Shown here: positions 50,380-59,199 of the stretch, piece by piece
Layout: the number at the start of each line of letters is the position of its first letter
Numbering within the stretch: the stretch's first letter is position 1
From: Paucibacter sediminis
GTDB lineage: Bacteria > Pseudomonadota > Gammaproteobacteria > Burkholderiales > Burkholderiaceae_C
NCBI RefSeq assembly: GCF_030254645.1
Contig: NZ_CP116346.1
Coordinates: 2,545,973-2,609,972 of the forward strand
Reading direction: 5' to 3'
Length of the DNA: 64,000 bases
Translations under genes and position numbers: made by a program
Notes under the pieces: model-generated
What the model was told of the DNA's origin: nothing
Database searches by the model: none
Seen by the model: the letters and a program-made list of their open reading frames with translations, nothing else

Positions 50380-50685
50380 ATGAGCGCGGAGCCTCAGCAT
50401 TCGTCGAACGGTGAAATCGGCCTTGGTGGCGCGCTGCTTGGCTGTGGGTTCAGCGCCTACTTGTTGTACGGCGCCTTTTGCTCCTTTACGGGTGCACGTT
50501 GGCCAGGCTTCATGCCGCCGCAACTGGATGTCGTTGCCTTTGTATTCTCATTTATTTCCGAGGCTGCCAGTGCATATGTGGCCGGCGCTGTAGCGGCGCT
50601 TCTTGGTGCCGCTATCCTTGCCGGTACTGTCTTTGTAGCTATTCGTGGCGCAAGAAATGCTAGTTCTCCAAGGCCTGACGCCTAA
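50380..50685 (+). CDS. Cassette 6: small membrane protein
   Basis: 101 residues with two hydrophobic segments (IGLGGALLGCGFSAYLLYGA, and AVAALLGAAILAGTVFVAIR). N terminus polar, C terminus short and basic. No family recognised. Start is 10 bp after the attC5 core, and the stop TAA is within the attC6 first core. Small membrane proteins are a common cassette type in chromosomal integrons. Confidence 0.75.
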   Translation: MSAEPQHSSNGEIGLGGALLGCGFSAYLLYGAFCSFTGARWPGFMPPQLDVVAFVFSFISEAASAYVAGAVAALLGAAILAGTVFVAIRGARNASSPRPDA

Positions 50686-50748
50686 CCAGTCGCTCGAGCC
50701 GACTCGCGTCGGCAAGCCGCCGCTCGCGGCTCAGGTTCAACGTTGAGC
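50680..50748 (+). repeat. attC6, 69 bp, last of the array
   Basis: Starts GCCTAAC and ends GTTGAGC. Differs from attC1 at three positions. The array ends here; the remaining 143 bp before the convergent phosphoesterase gene contain nothing I can identify. Confidence 0.92.
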
Positions 50749-50891
50749 GACCGGTTTCGGGCGTCGATCCCGTCCAGTCGTATGGCTGCTGTCGCTGCCA
50801 AGCTGCCTGTCGTCCCACGTCGCCTACGGGGATCTAAAAAAACGAGGACTCAGCTCCGACCACTCGCGCAGGCCGAAATCCTGCCCACCTC

Positions 50892-52250
50892 TCAAGGTGA
50901 ATCCTGGCAACTCACCTTGCTCCCCACGATGTCGCAGCGCTTCAGCGCCTTGCCGTCCACGCTCCATTCGGTCAGCAGCCAGCCCTCGCCCTGCCGGTCC
51001 AGGGTGGCGAAGCCATAGCCGCCATAGGTGGCCACGCTCTGCACCACCGCGCCTGGCGCGGGCTGCGCCTGCAAGGCCTTGGCCTCGTCCACCGTCCAGC
51101 CATTCGCCGATCCGGAGTTGCCCAGTACCAGGGTGCCGGGATGATCGCTGGCAAAGCCGATGGCCTCGAACAGGTGCTCGTGCCCATTCATCACCAGGTT
51201 CACGCCGGGCGGGTAATAGCGCTGCGGATGCAGGGTCACCATGGCCGAGCGCAGGCCCGCCGAGCCCGGCCGGGGGGTGCCATCGGCGCTGCTACTGAAG
51301 CCCAGCACCGGGTGGTGGTGCAGCAGGAAGTTGTGTGGGCGCGCGCCGCTCAGTTGCTCGACCTGGCGCAGCTGTGCCTGGTAGCGCTGCAGGGCTGCGT
51401 CACCTGCCGGGTAGGCGCGGTTCACGACCGCCGAGGAGTCGAACACGATCAGCTGGGTCTGGGCGTCCAGCGGCAGCACGAACGGCGCGGTGAAGTCCTC
51501 GCAGGCCTCGGGGCCCTGCCAGGCATGGGCATCGAGATAGCGGAACCAGCCCAGGCCGGCGCGCGCGCAGCTCTCGTGATTGCCCCGCACCATCACCCAG
51601 GGGGCGGCCTTCAGCAAGGGCGCCGAGGGCGCAAAGAAATCGGCCTGCCAGGCATCGTCGCCATAGCCCCAGGGGCTGCCGGCGCAGCCGGCGCGGTCGG
51701 CGGGGCAGGGGCTTTCGCGGTAATGCATGTCGCCCACATGGATCACCAGATCGGGCTGCATCGTGGCGGCCCGGCGCACCACCGCCGCATAGGGCCAGGC
51801 GGCGGGGTCGTTGCAGTCCTGAAAAGCGTTTTCGGAGGCCTTCATGCGGCAGCCGGTGTCGCCCAGCAGCAGCAGGCGGCGCGGCTCGGCCACTGGGGCG
51901 GCCAGCTCCAGGCTACCCACGCGCAGCTGGCGCGCGCCCGCGGGCAGCTCCAGTTCGCAGCTGCGCTGCGTGAACACCGCGGGCTTGGCGCCCGCCTGGC
52001 TGGCCGGCACGCTGGCGGGCCCGGCGCGCAGGCGCATCGGTAGCGCGCCGCTCTCCCAGCTGAGGGTGGGGCAGCTGGCCGCGGCGGTGTTGGCGCGCAC
52101 CATCCAGGCACCGCCGGCCGCGGCCTGCACCCAGGCCTGGTCGTCAATGGCTTGCAGCGGGAGCTGGGCGCAGGCGGCCAGGAAGGCGGCCATTACGGCG
52201 GCCATTACGGCGGCCAAGCGGGCCGGCACTGTCTTGATCAACAAGTTCAT
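50892..52250 (-). CDS. Metallophosphoesterase, lipoprotein
   Basis: 452 residues from the ATG at 52250. Lipoprotein signal ending AAFLAAC. Calcineurin-like motifs are complete: LLLLGDTGC (about 155), VIHVGDMHYRES, PWVMVRGNHESC, NFLLHHHPVLGF and NLVMNGHEHLFE, giving the two-metal site. Exported phosphoesterase or nucleotidase acting in the periplasm. Convergent with the integron array on its left and near the aldo/keto reductase on its right. Confidence 0.87.
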   Translation of the reverse strand: MNLLIKTVPARLAAVMAAVMAAFLAACAQLPLQAIDDQAWVQAAAGGAWMVRANTAAASCPTLSWESGALPMRLRAGPASVPASQAGAKPAVFTQRSCELELPAGARQLRVGSLELAAPVAEPRRLLLLGDTGCRMKASENAFQDCNDPAAWPYAAVVRRAATMQPDLVIHVGDMHYRESPCPADRAGCAGSPWGYGDDAWQADFFAPSAPLLKAAPWVMVRGNHESCARAGLGWFRYLDAHAWQGPEACEDFTAPFVLPLDAQTQLIVFDSSAVVNRAYPAGDAALQRYQAQLRQVEQLSGARPHNFLLHHHPVLGFSSSADGTPRPGSAGLRSAMVTLHPQRYYPPGVNLVMNGHEHLFEAIGFASDHPGTLVLGNSGSANGWTVDEAKALQAQPAPGAVVQSVATYGGYGFATLDRQGEGWLLTEWSVDGKALKRCDIVGSKVSCQDSP

Positions 52251-52267
52251 GGGTGGGGGCTCAGGGT

Positions 52268-53233
52268 TCAGGGCAGTTCCTGCCCGCGGGCACTTTCGTA
52301 AAGCCGGTACCAATGTTCGCGGCTCAGGGTCAGGTCTTGCGCCTGGGCGCAGGCGCGGATGCGCGCCGGGTCGCTGCTGCCGAGCACCGCGCTGATGCGC
52401 GCCGGGTGGCGCAGCAGCCAGGCCAGCACCACCGCCTCGGGGCTGGTGGCAAGTTCCTCGGCAAGCTTGCGCACCAGGCCGGCCGTGGCATGCACGGCGG
52501 CCGGCGCATGGCCCGGCGCGGCGCCGCTGTACCAGCCGCGCGCCAGCGCCCCCCAGGCCTGCAGCTCCACACCCTGCAGCTGGCAATGCGCCAGGGTGTC
52601 GCCCCAGGCGGAGGCAGCCGGTGCAAGTGAAGGCGCCTGGGCGTCGTTGAAGCAGGCGCCGCTGTCCAGCCAGTCGCGCTTGAGCAGGCTCATCTCGAGC
52701 TGGTTGGCCGCCAGCGGCGTACCGATGGCGCGCTCGATCGCGCGCATCTGCGCCCCATGCATGTTCGACACCCCCAGCCGGCCCACCTTGCCGCTGGCCT
52801 TGAGGCGCTGCCAGGCCTCGGCCAGCTCGTCGGCCTCTAGCAGCGGATCGGGCCGGTGCAGCATCAGCAGCTCCAGATGATCGGTGTGCAGGCGCGCCAG
52901 GCTGGCGTCCACGCTGGCGAGGATGTGCGCCGCACTCAGGTCATAGCGCTTGGGCGCGCAGGCATCGGCAAAGCGGATGCCGCACTTGCTCTGCAGCTGC
53001 AGGCGCCCGCGCAGCGCCGGCTGGCGGCGGAACAGCTCGCCAAAGCATTGCTCGGCCTTGCCCAGGGTGTAGATGTCGGCATGGTCGAAGCGGCGGATGC
53101 CGGCATCGAGCGCCGCTTCCACGGCAGCGTGGGCGCGCGCGATGTCGGCTTCGCCGATGGGATTGGCGTCCCAGCCGCCGCCCAGGCCCATGCAGCCGAG
53201 GACGAGGCGTTGGGTGGTGGTGTGGTGAGGCAT
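52268..53233 (-). CDS. Aldo/keto reductase, YdhF-like
   Basis: 321 residues from the ATG at 53233. TIM-barrel reductase with DHADIYTLGKAEQCFGELFR (catalytic Asp/Tyr region), QSKCGIRF (Lys), DHLELLMLHRPDPLLEADEL (His) and a C-terminal NADPH segment ISAVLGSSDPARI. Matches E. coli YdhF-type oxidoreductases. Substrate unknown. The phosphoesterase gene starts 18 bp downstream on the same strand. Divergent from the AraC-like gene. Confidence 0.88.
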   Translation of the reverse strand: MPHHTTTQRLVLGCMGLGGGWDANPIGEADIARAHAAVEAALDAGIRRFDHADIYTLGKAEQCFGELFRRQPALRGRLQLQSKCGIRFADACAPKRYDLSAAHILASVDASLARLHTDHLELLMLHRPDPLLEADELAEAWQRLKASGKVGRLGVSNMHGAQMRAIERAIGTPLAANQLEMSLLKRDWLDSGACFNDAQAPSLAPAASAWGDTLAHCQLQGVELQAWGALARGWYSGAAPGHAPAAVHATAGLVRKLAEELATSPEAVVLAWLLRHPARISAVLGSSDPARIRACAQAQDLTLSREHWYRLYESARGQELP

Positions 53234-53259
53234 GGCCCGCATGCTATCTTGCGGCCGCC

Positions 53260-54375
53260 ATGCCCGCCGACGCCCTCCCGCTTGCCCTCATCGATGCCGC
53301 CCTGCGCGGCGCGGCGCTGGCCCTGCTCGCCCTGCTGGGCGCGCGCCTGCTGCACGCCCGCCCCGACCTGGCGGCGGCGCGCGCGGCCGCCCTGCTGTGC
53401 CTGGGCCTGGGCGTGCAGCTCATCAGCTCCACGCCGCTGTTCGAGGCCGAGGTGAGCCTGCGCTGGCAGGCGCCGCTGATTGCCGTCTCGGTGGGCAATG
53501 CGGTGCTGTTCTGGGTGTTTGTGCAGACCCTCTTCAACGACGAGTTCCGGCTGCGGCCCCTGCATGTGCTGCTCTGGTGCGGCGCCGCGGGCGTGAGCCT
53601 GCTGAACTGCCTGCTCGCGGCCAATGGTGCCGCCTCGCCCTTGCTGCCCTATACCCACGGCCTGCAGCGCGCCATGCCGCTGGTGTTCACCGCGCTGTCG
53701 GCCGCCGCCGCGGCCGCGCATTGGCGTGGCGATCTGGTCGAGCGCCGGCGCCGCTTGCGCGTCTTCGTGGTGGTGGCGGGCGGCTTGTATGCCCTGACGA
53801 TGCTGGCGCTGCGCCTGGCCTCGCCGCAGGGCCGGCTGTCGGGCGCGGCGGCGCTGCTGGATGCGGCCTGGCTGCTGCTGATACTGGCGGCCCTGGCCAG
53901 CGCGCTGCTGGGCCTGCGCCCGCTCGAGCTGCTGCCGCTGCCGGCCGCGCCGCCGGGCGGCCCACCCGACCCGGCCGCAGCGCCCGCCGAGGTCGCCGAG
54001 GTCGCCGAGGTCGACGCGGCCGAACGCGCCCAGGCCCTGGCGCTGCAGGCACGCGTGCGCGCCGAGCGCCTCTACCAGGCCGAGGACTTGAGCCTGGCCA
54101 GCCTGGCCACGCGCCTGGGCCTGCCCGAATACCGCCTGCGCCGCCTCATCAACCAGCAGCTGGGCCATCGCAACTTCAATGCCTTCGTCAACGGCCTGCG
54201 CCTCGAGGCTGCCTCGGCCGCGCTGGCCGACCCGGCGTGCCGCGAGCAGCCGGTGCTGAGCATTGCGCTGGAGGCGGGGTTCCAATCCATCGGCCCCTTC
54301 AACCGTGCCTTCAAGGCGGCGACGGGTCTGACCCCGAGCGAGTTCCGGCGGCAGCGGCTGGCGGCACTGCGATGA
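53260..54375 (+). CDS. AraC family regulator with membrane-embedded N-terminal domain
   Basis: 371 residues. The first 240 contain about six or seven transmembrane helices; the C-terminal 110 form an AraC HTH domain (LSLASLATRLGLPEYRLRRL; LSIALEAGFQSIGPFNRAFK; GLTPSEFRRQ). Membrane-sensing AraC proteins of this build respond to envelope or small-molecule signals. Residues 225-245 contain a Pro/Ala linker with the repeat VAEVAEV. Overlaps the next gene by 4 bp (ATGA). Confidence 0.88.
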   Translation: MPADALPLALIDAALRGAALALLALLGARLLHARPDLAAARAAALLCLGLGVQLISSTPLFEAEVSLRWQAPLIAVSVGNAVLFWVFVQTLFNDEFRLRPLHVLLWCGAAGVSLLNCLLAANGAASPLLPYTHGLQRAMPLVFTALSAAAAAAHWRGDLVERRRRLRVFVVVAGGLYALTMLALRLASPQGRLSGAAALLDAAWLLLILAALASALLGLRPLELLPLPAAPPGGPPDPAAAPAEVAEVAEVDAAERAQALALQARVRAERLYQAEDLSLASLATRLGLPEYRLRRLINQQLGHRNFNAFVNGLRLEAASAALADPACREQPVLSIALEAGFQSIGPFNRAFKAATGLTPSEFRRQRLAALR

Positions 54376-54992
54376 CAATCGCTGCCATGGACATGCAGCA
54401 ATCGATGGACTTTCGTTGGCGCCAGGCGATCGAAGCGGGCGAGCTCGGGGTCTGGGATCTGCGCCCCGAACTCGAGACCGTCCATCATTCGCCGCAGTGG
54501 AAGCAGCGGCTGGGATTTCCGGCGCCGCATGGCGCCGACAGCACGCATTTCTGGCGCTGCCGCGTCCACCCCGATGACCTTGAAATGATGCTGGCGGCGA
54601 TGCGCGCACATGCGCGCGGCGCCCAGCCCGGCTACGAGGCCACGTTCCGCCTGCGCAGCAATGGCTCGGGCTACCGCGTGATGCATTCCCGCGGCCGCGC
54701 CATCGAGCGCAGCGCCGAGGGGCGTGTGCAGCGCATGGTCGGCACCATGATCGACCTGACCGGCCGCCCGGCCACGCCCGCCGGCGGACTGCCGGACGGG
54801 CCGCGCGGCCTGATGGACGGCTTGCCGCTGACGCTGCCGTTCCATCTGCTGCTGAGCGCCGAGCTGTCCGACGCGGGCCAGCCCGATGCGCAGCGCGCGC
54901 CCATCGCGGTCGAGCGGCGTCGCGTGCTGGGCATGGTCGAAGACCTGCTGCATGCCGCGGTGGCCCAGCTGGATGGCTTGCGCCAGCGCTAG
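54372..54992 (+). CDS. PAS domain protein
   Basis: 206 residues. A PAS_3-type fold (WRQAIEAGELGVWDLRPELE; HPDDLEMMLAAMRAHARGAQ; PGYEATFRLRSNGSGYRVMH) covers residues 15-130, followed by a helical C terminus (RRVLGMVEDLLHAAVAQLDG). No kinase, GGDEF or HTH domain follows, so it is a stand-alone sensor, presumably working with the coupled AraC-like protein. Confidence 0.82.
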   Translation: MTIAAMDMQQSMDFRWRQAIEAGELGVWDLRPELETVHHSPQWKQRLGFPAPHGADSTHFWRCRVHPDDLEMMLAAMRAHARGAQPGYEATFRLRSNGSGYRVMHSRGRAIERSAEGRVQRMVGTMIDLTGRPATPAGGLPDGPRGLMDGLPLTLPFHLLLSAELSDAGQPDAQRAPIAVERRRVLGMVEDLLHAAVAQLDGLRQR

Positions 54993-55046
54993 GGCAGCGA
55001 GAAGCGGGAATTCGACGGCCGTCCAAGACTTCGGGAGCATCGAACC

Positions 55047-55571
55047 ATGCGCCAGCTTCGCTTCTTGATCGCCGCCCTTGCAGCGCCGCTGCTGTGCGCC
55101 TGCGCGGCCCTGCCCGATCCGGGGCGGACGCCGCTCGTCACCTTGCCGCTGAACTTCGCCTGGGTGGACGGGCGCAAGGTCGAATACGTCACCACCGACA
55201 TTTCCGACCCGACCATGGCCCAGGCGCTTGGCGTCAATCTCGTGCCCCGGCTGGCCGAGGCCGTCGCTGCGCCGGGCCGGCCGTCGCTGGTCGAGCGGGT
55301 CTACAAGTTCGTGGACGATTCACAGATCACCGTGTTCCAGTCGGCGCCTGCGCCGACGGGGCCGGGCAACGCGGACGCGTCCTACAGCCCGCTCTGGCGC
55401 ATGGTGCTGCTGCACTGGCACAAGCCGTCGCTGGCCCGCGAGCTGAAATCCGAGGAGCAGATCCTGAGTGCCGTGGAGTCCGGGGAACTGTCGATGGCGA
55501 TCACCAACATCGTCGTCAACTGCCCGATCACGCGTTCCGTGGACGGCAAGGCGATACGCGGGGCCCGCTAG
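55047..55571 (+). CDS. Lipoprotein, hypothetical
   Basis: 174 residues with lipobox LLCAC at about residue 18. Mature part has NFAWVDGRKVEYVTTDISDP and VERVYKFVDDSQITVFQSAP, no known motif. Probably an exported lipoprotein of unknown function. Encoded upstream of the sensor kinase but separated by 167 bp. Confidence 0.75.
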   Translation: MRQLRFLIAALAAPLLCACAALPDPGRTPLVTLPLNFAWVDGRKVEYVTTDISDPTMAQALGVNLVPRLAEAVAAPGRPSLVERVYKFVDDSQITVFQSAPAPTGPGNADASYSPLWRMVLLHWHKPSLARELKSEEQILSAVESGELSMAITNIVVNCPITRSVDGKAIRGAR

Positions 55572-55738
55572 CGCCCCCCGGTATCGCGGTTTCGTACGCT
55601 GCCGCACAGACCGCGGCTGTGTGACCCAGCGAACATAGCTTGCCTCGGCTGGTGTCGCGGCTCGGTCTTGCCGGGCGCCGCGCAGCCGAAACCCGCAGTC
55701 CGCGGTTCGGATCCGACCGGCCAAGCGAAGGTCCGCAC

Positions 55739-57481
55739 ATGCACAAGCTCCAGCCTCAGCTCCTGAACGCGGGGCGCGCTCGCAGCACGCTCGAAGCGCG
55801 CCGCCGCAAGGCCTTGCTGAAGACCGGCGCCTTGCAGGATGCGATCCTGAACAGCGCCAAATTCTCCAGCATCGCCACCGACGAGCAGGGGGTGATCCAG
55901 GTCTTCAATATCGGTGCCCAGCACATGCTGGGTTATGCGCCGGCTGATGTGCTGAACTGCGTCACGCCGGCTGATATTTCGGATCCCCAGGAAATCGTCG
56001 AGCGCGCCCGCGCCCTGAGCGCGGAGTTCGCCACCACCATCGCCCCGGGCTTCGAGGCCCTGGTGTTCAAGGCCCGGCGCGGCATCGAGGACATCTACGA
56101 GCTCACCTATGTGTGCAAGGACGGCACCCGCCTGCCGGCGGTGGTGTCGGTCACGGCGCTGCGCGACCTGCAGCACGACATCATCGGCTACCTGCTGATC
56201 GGCACGGACAACCGGGCGCGCAAGCGCGTCGAGGCCGAGCAGGAACGCCTGGACCAGTCGCTGCGCGACACCAACCTGGCGCTGCAGGAGGCCAAGACCG
56301 CGGCGGACCGCGCCAACCTGGCCAAGTCGGAGTTCCTCTCCAATATGAGCCATGAGCTGCGCTCGCCCCTCAATGCCATCCTGGGATTCGCGCAGCTGAT
56401 CGATTCCGGCAGCCCTTCGCCCACGCCGGCGCAGCAGGACAGCCTGGACCAGATTCTCCAGGCCGGCTGGTATCTGCTGGAACTGATCAACGAGATCCTG
56501 GACCTCGCGCTGATCGAGTCCGGCAAGCTCTCGCTGTCGCCGGAGCCGATGTTGCTGGACGAGGTGCTCGCCGATTGCCAGGCCATGATCGAGCCGCAGG
56601 CGCGCCAGAGCGGCATCCGCCTGAACTTCATCGCGGCCGAGGCGCCGATCTTCGTCAGGGCCGACCGCACCCGGGTCAAGCAGGTGTTCGTGAACCTGCT
56701 GTCCAACGCCATCAAGTACAACCGCGTCGGCGGCAGCGTGGAGGTGCGTTGCAGCGCCCGCGCCGGTGGGCGGGTGCGCATCGCGTTCCAGGACACCGGC
56801 GAGGGACTTTCCGCCGAGAAGCTGGCGCAGCTGTTCCAGCCCTTCAACCGGCTCGGCCAGGAGGGCGGCGTCGAGGAGGGCACCGGCATCGGCCTGGCGG
56901 TGAGCAAGCAACTGGTTGAATTGATGGGCGGGGTCATCGGCGTCGAAAGCACCGAGGGCGCGGGAAGCCTGTTCTGGGTCGAGCTGCAGGCCGCCGCAGC
57001 GCCGCAGTTGGTCGAGGCCCTGCCGACGCCGACGGCCCATGCCAGCGCCGAGGCACTGCCGGGCGTGCCGCAGCGCAGCGTGCTGTGCGTGGAGGACAAC
57101 CCTGCCAATCTCACCCTGGTGGCACGCCTGCTGGCGCGCCGCTCCGACCTGCGCCTGCTCAGCGCCAGGGATGGGCGCCGCGGCGTCGAGCTTGCGCATT
57201 CCGCGCAGCCCGATGTCATCCTGATGGACATCAACCTGCCCGGCATCAGCGGTCTCACCGCGCTGAAGATCCTGCTGGACAACCCCGCCACCGCGCATAT
57301 CCCGGTCATCGCGATGAGCGCCAATGCGATGCCGCGCGATATTGCCAAGGGCCTGGAAGCCGGGTTCTTCCGCTATCTCACCAAGCCGATCAAGGTGAAG
57401 GAATTCATGGACACGCTGGACCTGGCGCTGGCGTGCGAGCGCGACGGCGCCGGCGAAGCCTTGCTGCAGGAGATCGTGTGA
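55739..57481 (+). CDS. Hybrid sensor histidine kinase with PAS and receiver domains
   Basis: 580 residues from the ATG at 55739. PAS domain at 30-145 (IATDEQGVIQVFNIGAQHML), linker helix, HisKA with EFLSNMSHELRSPLNAILGF (phospho-His in SHELRSP), HATPase with NLLSNAIKYNR, GEGLSAEKL and GTGIGLAVSKQLVELMGG, then a receiver domain (CVEDNPANLTLVARLLARRS; phospho-Asp in VILMDINLP; Lys in YLTKPI). No transmembrane segment, so cytoplasmic. Its stop overlaps the next gene's start by 1 bp. Confidence 0.92.
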   Translation: MHKLQPQLLNAGRARSTLEARRRKALLKTGALQDAILNSAKFSSIATDEQGVIQVFNIGAQHMLGYAPADVLNCVTPADISDPQEIVERARALSAEFATTIAPGFEALVFKARRGIEDIYELTYVCKDGTRLPAVVSVTALRDLQHDIIGYLLIGTDNRARKRVEAEQERLDQSLRDTNLALQEAKTAADRANLAKSEFLSNMSHELRSPLNAILGFAQLIDSGSPSPTPAQQDSLDQILQAGWYLLELINEILDLALIESGKLSLSPEPMLLDEVLADCQAMIEPQARQSGIRLNFIAAEAPIFVRADRTRVKQVFVNLLSNAIKYNRVGGSVEVRCSARAGGRVRIAFQDTGEGLSAEKLAQLFQPFNRLGQEGGVEEGTGIGLAVSKQLVELMGGVIGVESTEGAGSLFWVELQAAAAPQLVEALPTPTAHASAEALPGVPQRSVLCVEDNPANLTLVARLLARRSDLRLLSARDGRRGVELAHSAQPDVILMDINLPGISGLTALKILLDNPATAHIPVIAMSANAMPRDIAKGLEAGFFRYLTKPIKVKEFMDTLDLALACERDGAGEALLQEIV

Positions 57482-58305
57482 TGCTCGACAAGCGCGACAT
57501 TCTTCAGGCCAGCATCCTGATCGTGGACGATCAGCTCGCCAATGTGCGCCTGCTCAGCCGCCTGCTGGCCGATGCGGGCTACACCCGGGTTGCGTCCACC
57601 ATGAACCCGGCCGAGGTGTGCGCCCGCCATCGCGACCAGGCCTTCGACCTGATCCTGCTCGACCTGCAGATGCCGCTGATGGACGGCTTCGCCGTGATGG
57701 AGGGGCTCAAGACGAATGACGATGACGGCTACCTGCCCGTCATTGTGCTGACCGCCCAGCCGGGGCACAAGCTGCGCGCCCTGCAGGCCGGCGCCAAGGA
57801 CTTCATCAGCAAGCCCTTCGACCTGGTGGAGGTGAAGACGCGCATCCACAACATGCTCGAGGTGCGTCTGCTGTACCGCAAGCTGGAAAGCTACAACAAG
57901 GCCCTGGAGCAGGCGGTGCACGAGCGCACGGCCGAGCTGCGCGAGAGCGAGGCGCGCTACCGCAGCCTCACCGAGCTGGCCTCCGACTGGTACTGGGAGC
58001 AGGACGAGGCGGGCGAGTTCACCAAGGTCTGTGGCCCGGTGCTGGAGATGCTGGGGCTGCGCGTCGCCGGTCTGGACGGCCAGGGCGGCCATGCGCTCGC
58101 GGAGGGCTGGGACGAGGGCGAGCGCCAGGCCCTGCAGGGCAATATCGCGGCACGCCGGCCCTTCATCGACATGCTGTTTCACCATGTCGACGCGGCAACC
58201 GGCACGAGGCGCCAGTTCCGTGTCAGCGGCGAACCCATGTTCGACCAGGGCTGCCGGCTCATCGGCTACCGCGGCATCGGCGTCGAAGTGACGGCCGGCA
58301 AGTAG
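57481..58305 (+). CDS. Response regulator with C-terminal PAS domain
   Basis: 274 residues. Receiver domain 10-125 (ASILIVDDQLANVRLLSRLL; phospho-Asp in LILLDLQMPLMDGF; ISKPFD), coiled-coil linker, then a PAS fold (RYRSLTELASDWYWEQDEAG; GYRGIGVEVTAGK). No DNA-binding, GGDEF or EAL output is visible, so it likely acts by protein interaction. Translationally coupled (TGATG) to the hybrid kinase, which should phosphorylate it. Confidence 0.9.
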   Translation: MLDKRDILQASILIVDDQLANVRLLSRLLADAGYTRVASTMNPAEVCARHRDQAFDLILLDLQMPLMDGFAVMEGLKTNDDDGYLPVIVLTAQPGHKLRALQAGAKDFISKPFDLVEVKTRIHNMLEVRLLYRKLESYNKALEQAVHERTAELRESEARYRSLTELASDWYWEQDEAGEFTKVCGPVLEMLGLRVAGLDGQGGHALAEGWDEGERQALQGNIAARRPFIDMLFHHVDAATGTRRQFRVSGEPMFDQGCRLIGYRGIGVEVTAGK

Positions 58306-58334
58306 GCGCGGGCTAGACGCTCCAGCAGCCGCTC

Positions 58335-59063
58335 ATGCATGCCGCCCACAGCCTCCTGCAGAACCAGCTGCTGGCCGCACTGCCCGAGCCCGAGCGCCAG
58401 GCGCTGGGCGTGCACCTGAGGCTGGTGCCCATGCTGGTGGGCGAGCCCATCTACGAGGCGGGCCAGCCGCTGCGCCACGTCTACTTTCCGACCACCGCGG
58501 TGGTGTCGCTCTACGGCGCGCTGGCCTCGGGCGACTGCGCCGAGACCAGCGGCGTGGGCAACGAGGGCATGGTCGGCGTGTCCGCATTCATGGGCGGGCT
58601 CAGCATGCCCAGCTCGGCCATCGTGCAGTCCGGCGGCCATGGCTACCGCCTGGAGCCGCAGCGCTTGCTGCAGGCCTTCGAGCGCGACGGCCCGTTGCGC
58701 CAGGTGCTGCTGCAATACACGCAGGCCCTCATCACGCAGATCTGCCAGACCGCCGTCTGCTACCGCCACCACACGGTCGAGCAACAGCTCAGCCGCTGGC
58801 TGCTGGCCACCTTCGACCGCGTGCCCGCGGGCGACCTGGTGATGACGCAGTCGCTGGTGGCCGGCCTGCTGGGCGTGCGCCGCGAGAGCATCAGCGAGGC
58901 GGCCTGCCGGCTGCAGGAGCAGGGCTATATCCGCTACCGGCGCGGCCACCTCTGCGTGCTCGACCGCATCGGCCTGGAGTCCCGGGCCTGCGAATGTTTT
59001 GGGGCCGTGGCGGCGGAGCTGTTGCGGCTGCGCGCGGGCCAGCCGGGCTTGCTGGTGAGCTGA
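58335..59063 (+). CDS. Crp/Fnr family transcriptional regulator
   Basis: 242 residues. N-terminal cyclic-nucleotide-binding fold (EPIYEAGQPLRHVYFPTTAV) and C-terminal winged helix (QSLVAGLLGVRRESISEAAC; LQEQGYIRYRRGHLCVLDR). It lacks the N-terminal four-cysteine cluster of FNR, so it is not the expected reader of the FNR box near 13.8 kb. Proteins of this branch are often induced in stress or stationary phase. 29 bp after the response regulator, possibly co-transcribed. Confidence 0.9.
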   Translation: MHAAHSLLQNQLLAALPEPERQALGVHLRLVPMLVGEPIYEAGQPLRHVYFPTTAVVSLYGALASGDCAETSGVGNEGMVGVSAFMGGLSMPSSAIVQSGGHGYRLEPQRLLQAFERDGPLRQVLLQYTQALITQICQTAVCYRHHTVEQQLSRWLLATFDRVPAGDLVMTQSLVAGLLGVRRESISEAACRLQEQGYIRYRRGHLCVLDRIGLESRACECFGAVAAELLRLRAGQPGLLVS

Positions 59064-59128
59064 TGGCCGGCAGGCGCTGGCCGATTCCTGCAATCGGCCA
59101 GCCGAAAGCGCGCATGGCGGCTTTCGGC
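59064..59128 (+). terminator. Double hairpin after the Crp-like gene
   Basis: A perfect 10-bp stem GCTGGCCGAT/ATCGGCCAGC with a 7-base loop (59076-59102) is followed by GCCGAAAG/CTTTCGGC (about 59101-59128). No T tract follows, so any termination would be Rho-dependent or the structure may only protect the transcript end. Confidence 0.45.
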
Positions 59129-59199
59129 GAGACGCGGCGGCGCGGCGCCGGCATCGTGCGCGCACCGAGGGCAGGGGCCCTCGATGTGGAGGAAAAACG

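Larger units (their letters stand above)
47891..50742 (+). mobile_element. Integron cassette array, six cassettes, no integrase gene
   Basis: Six consecutive cassettes, each one gene plus one attC, with cassette joints at 47890/47891, 48319/48320, 49112/49113, 49490/49491, 49972/49973, 50363/50364 and 50742/50743. All are in the same orientation and headed by an attI-like site. Base composition is clearly lower in GC than the flanking genes. Cassette genes begin 4-14 bp after each core, mostly without a Shine-Dalgarno sequence. Confidence 0.9.

Noticed and set aside
47832-50748. Regularly repeated GC-rich hairpins that could be taken for a CRISPR array
   Set aside because: Repeats are 60-125 bp attC sites separated by whole genes, end in GTTRRRY cores and vary in sequence; no short spacers or cas genes.
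58335-59063. The Crp/Fnr gene as the oxygen sensor reading the box at 13.8 kb
   Set aside because: The N-terminal cysteine cluster needed for an FNR-type iron-sulfur centre is absent.
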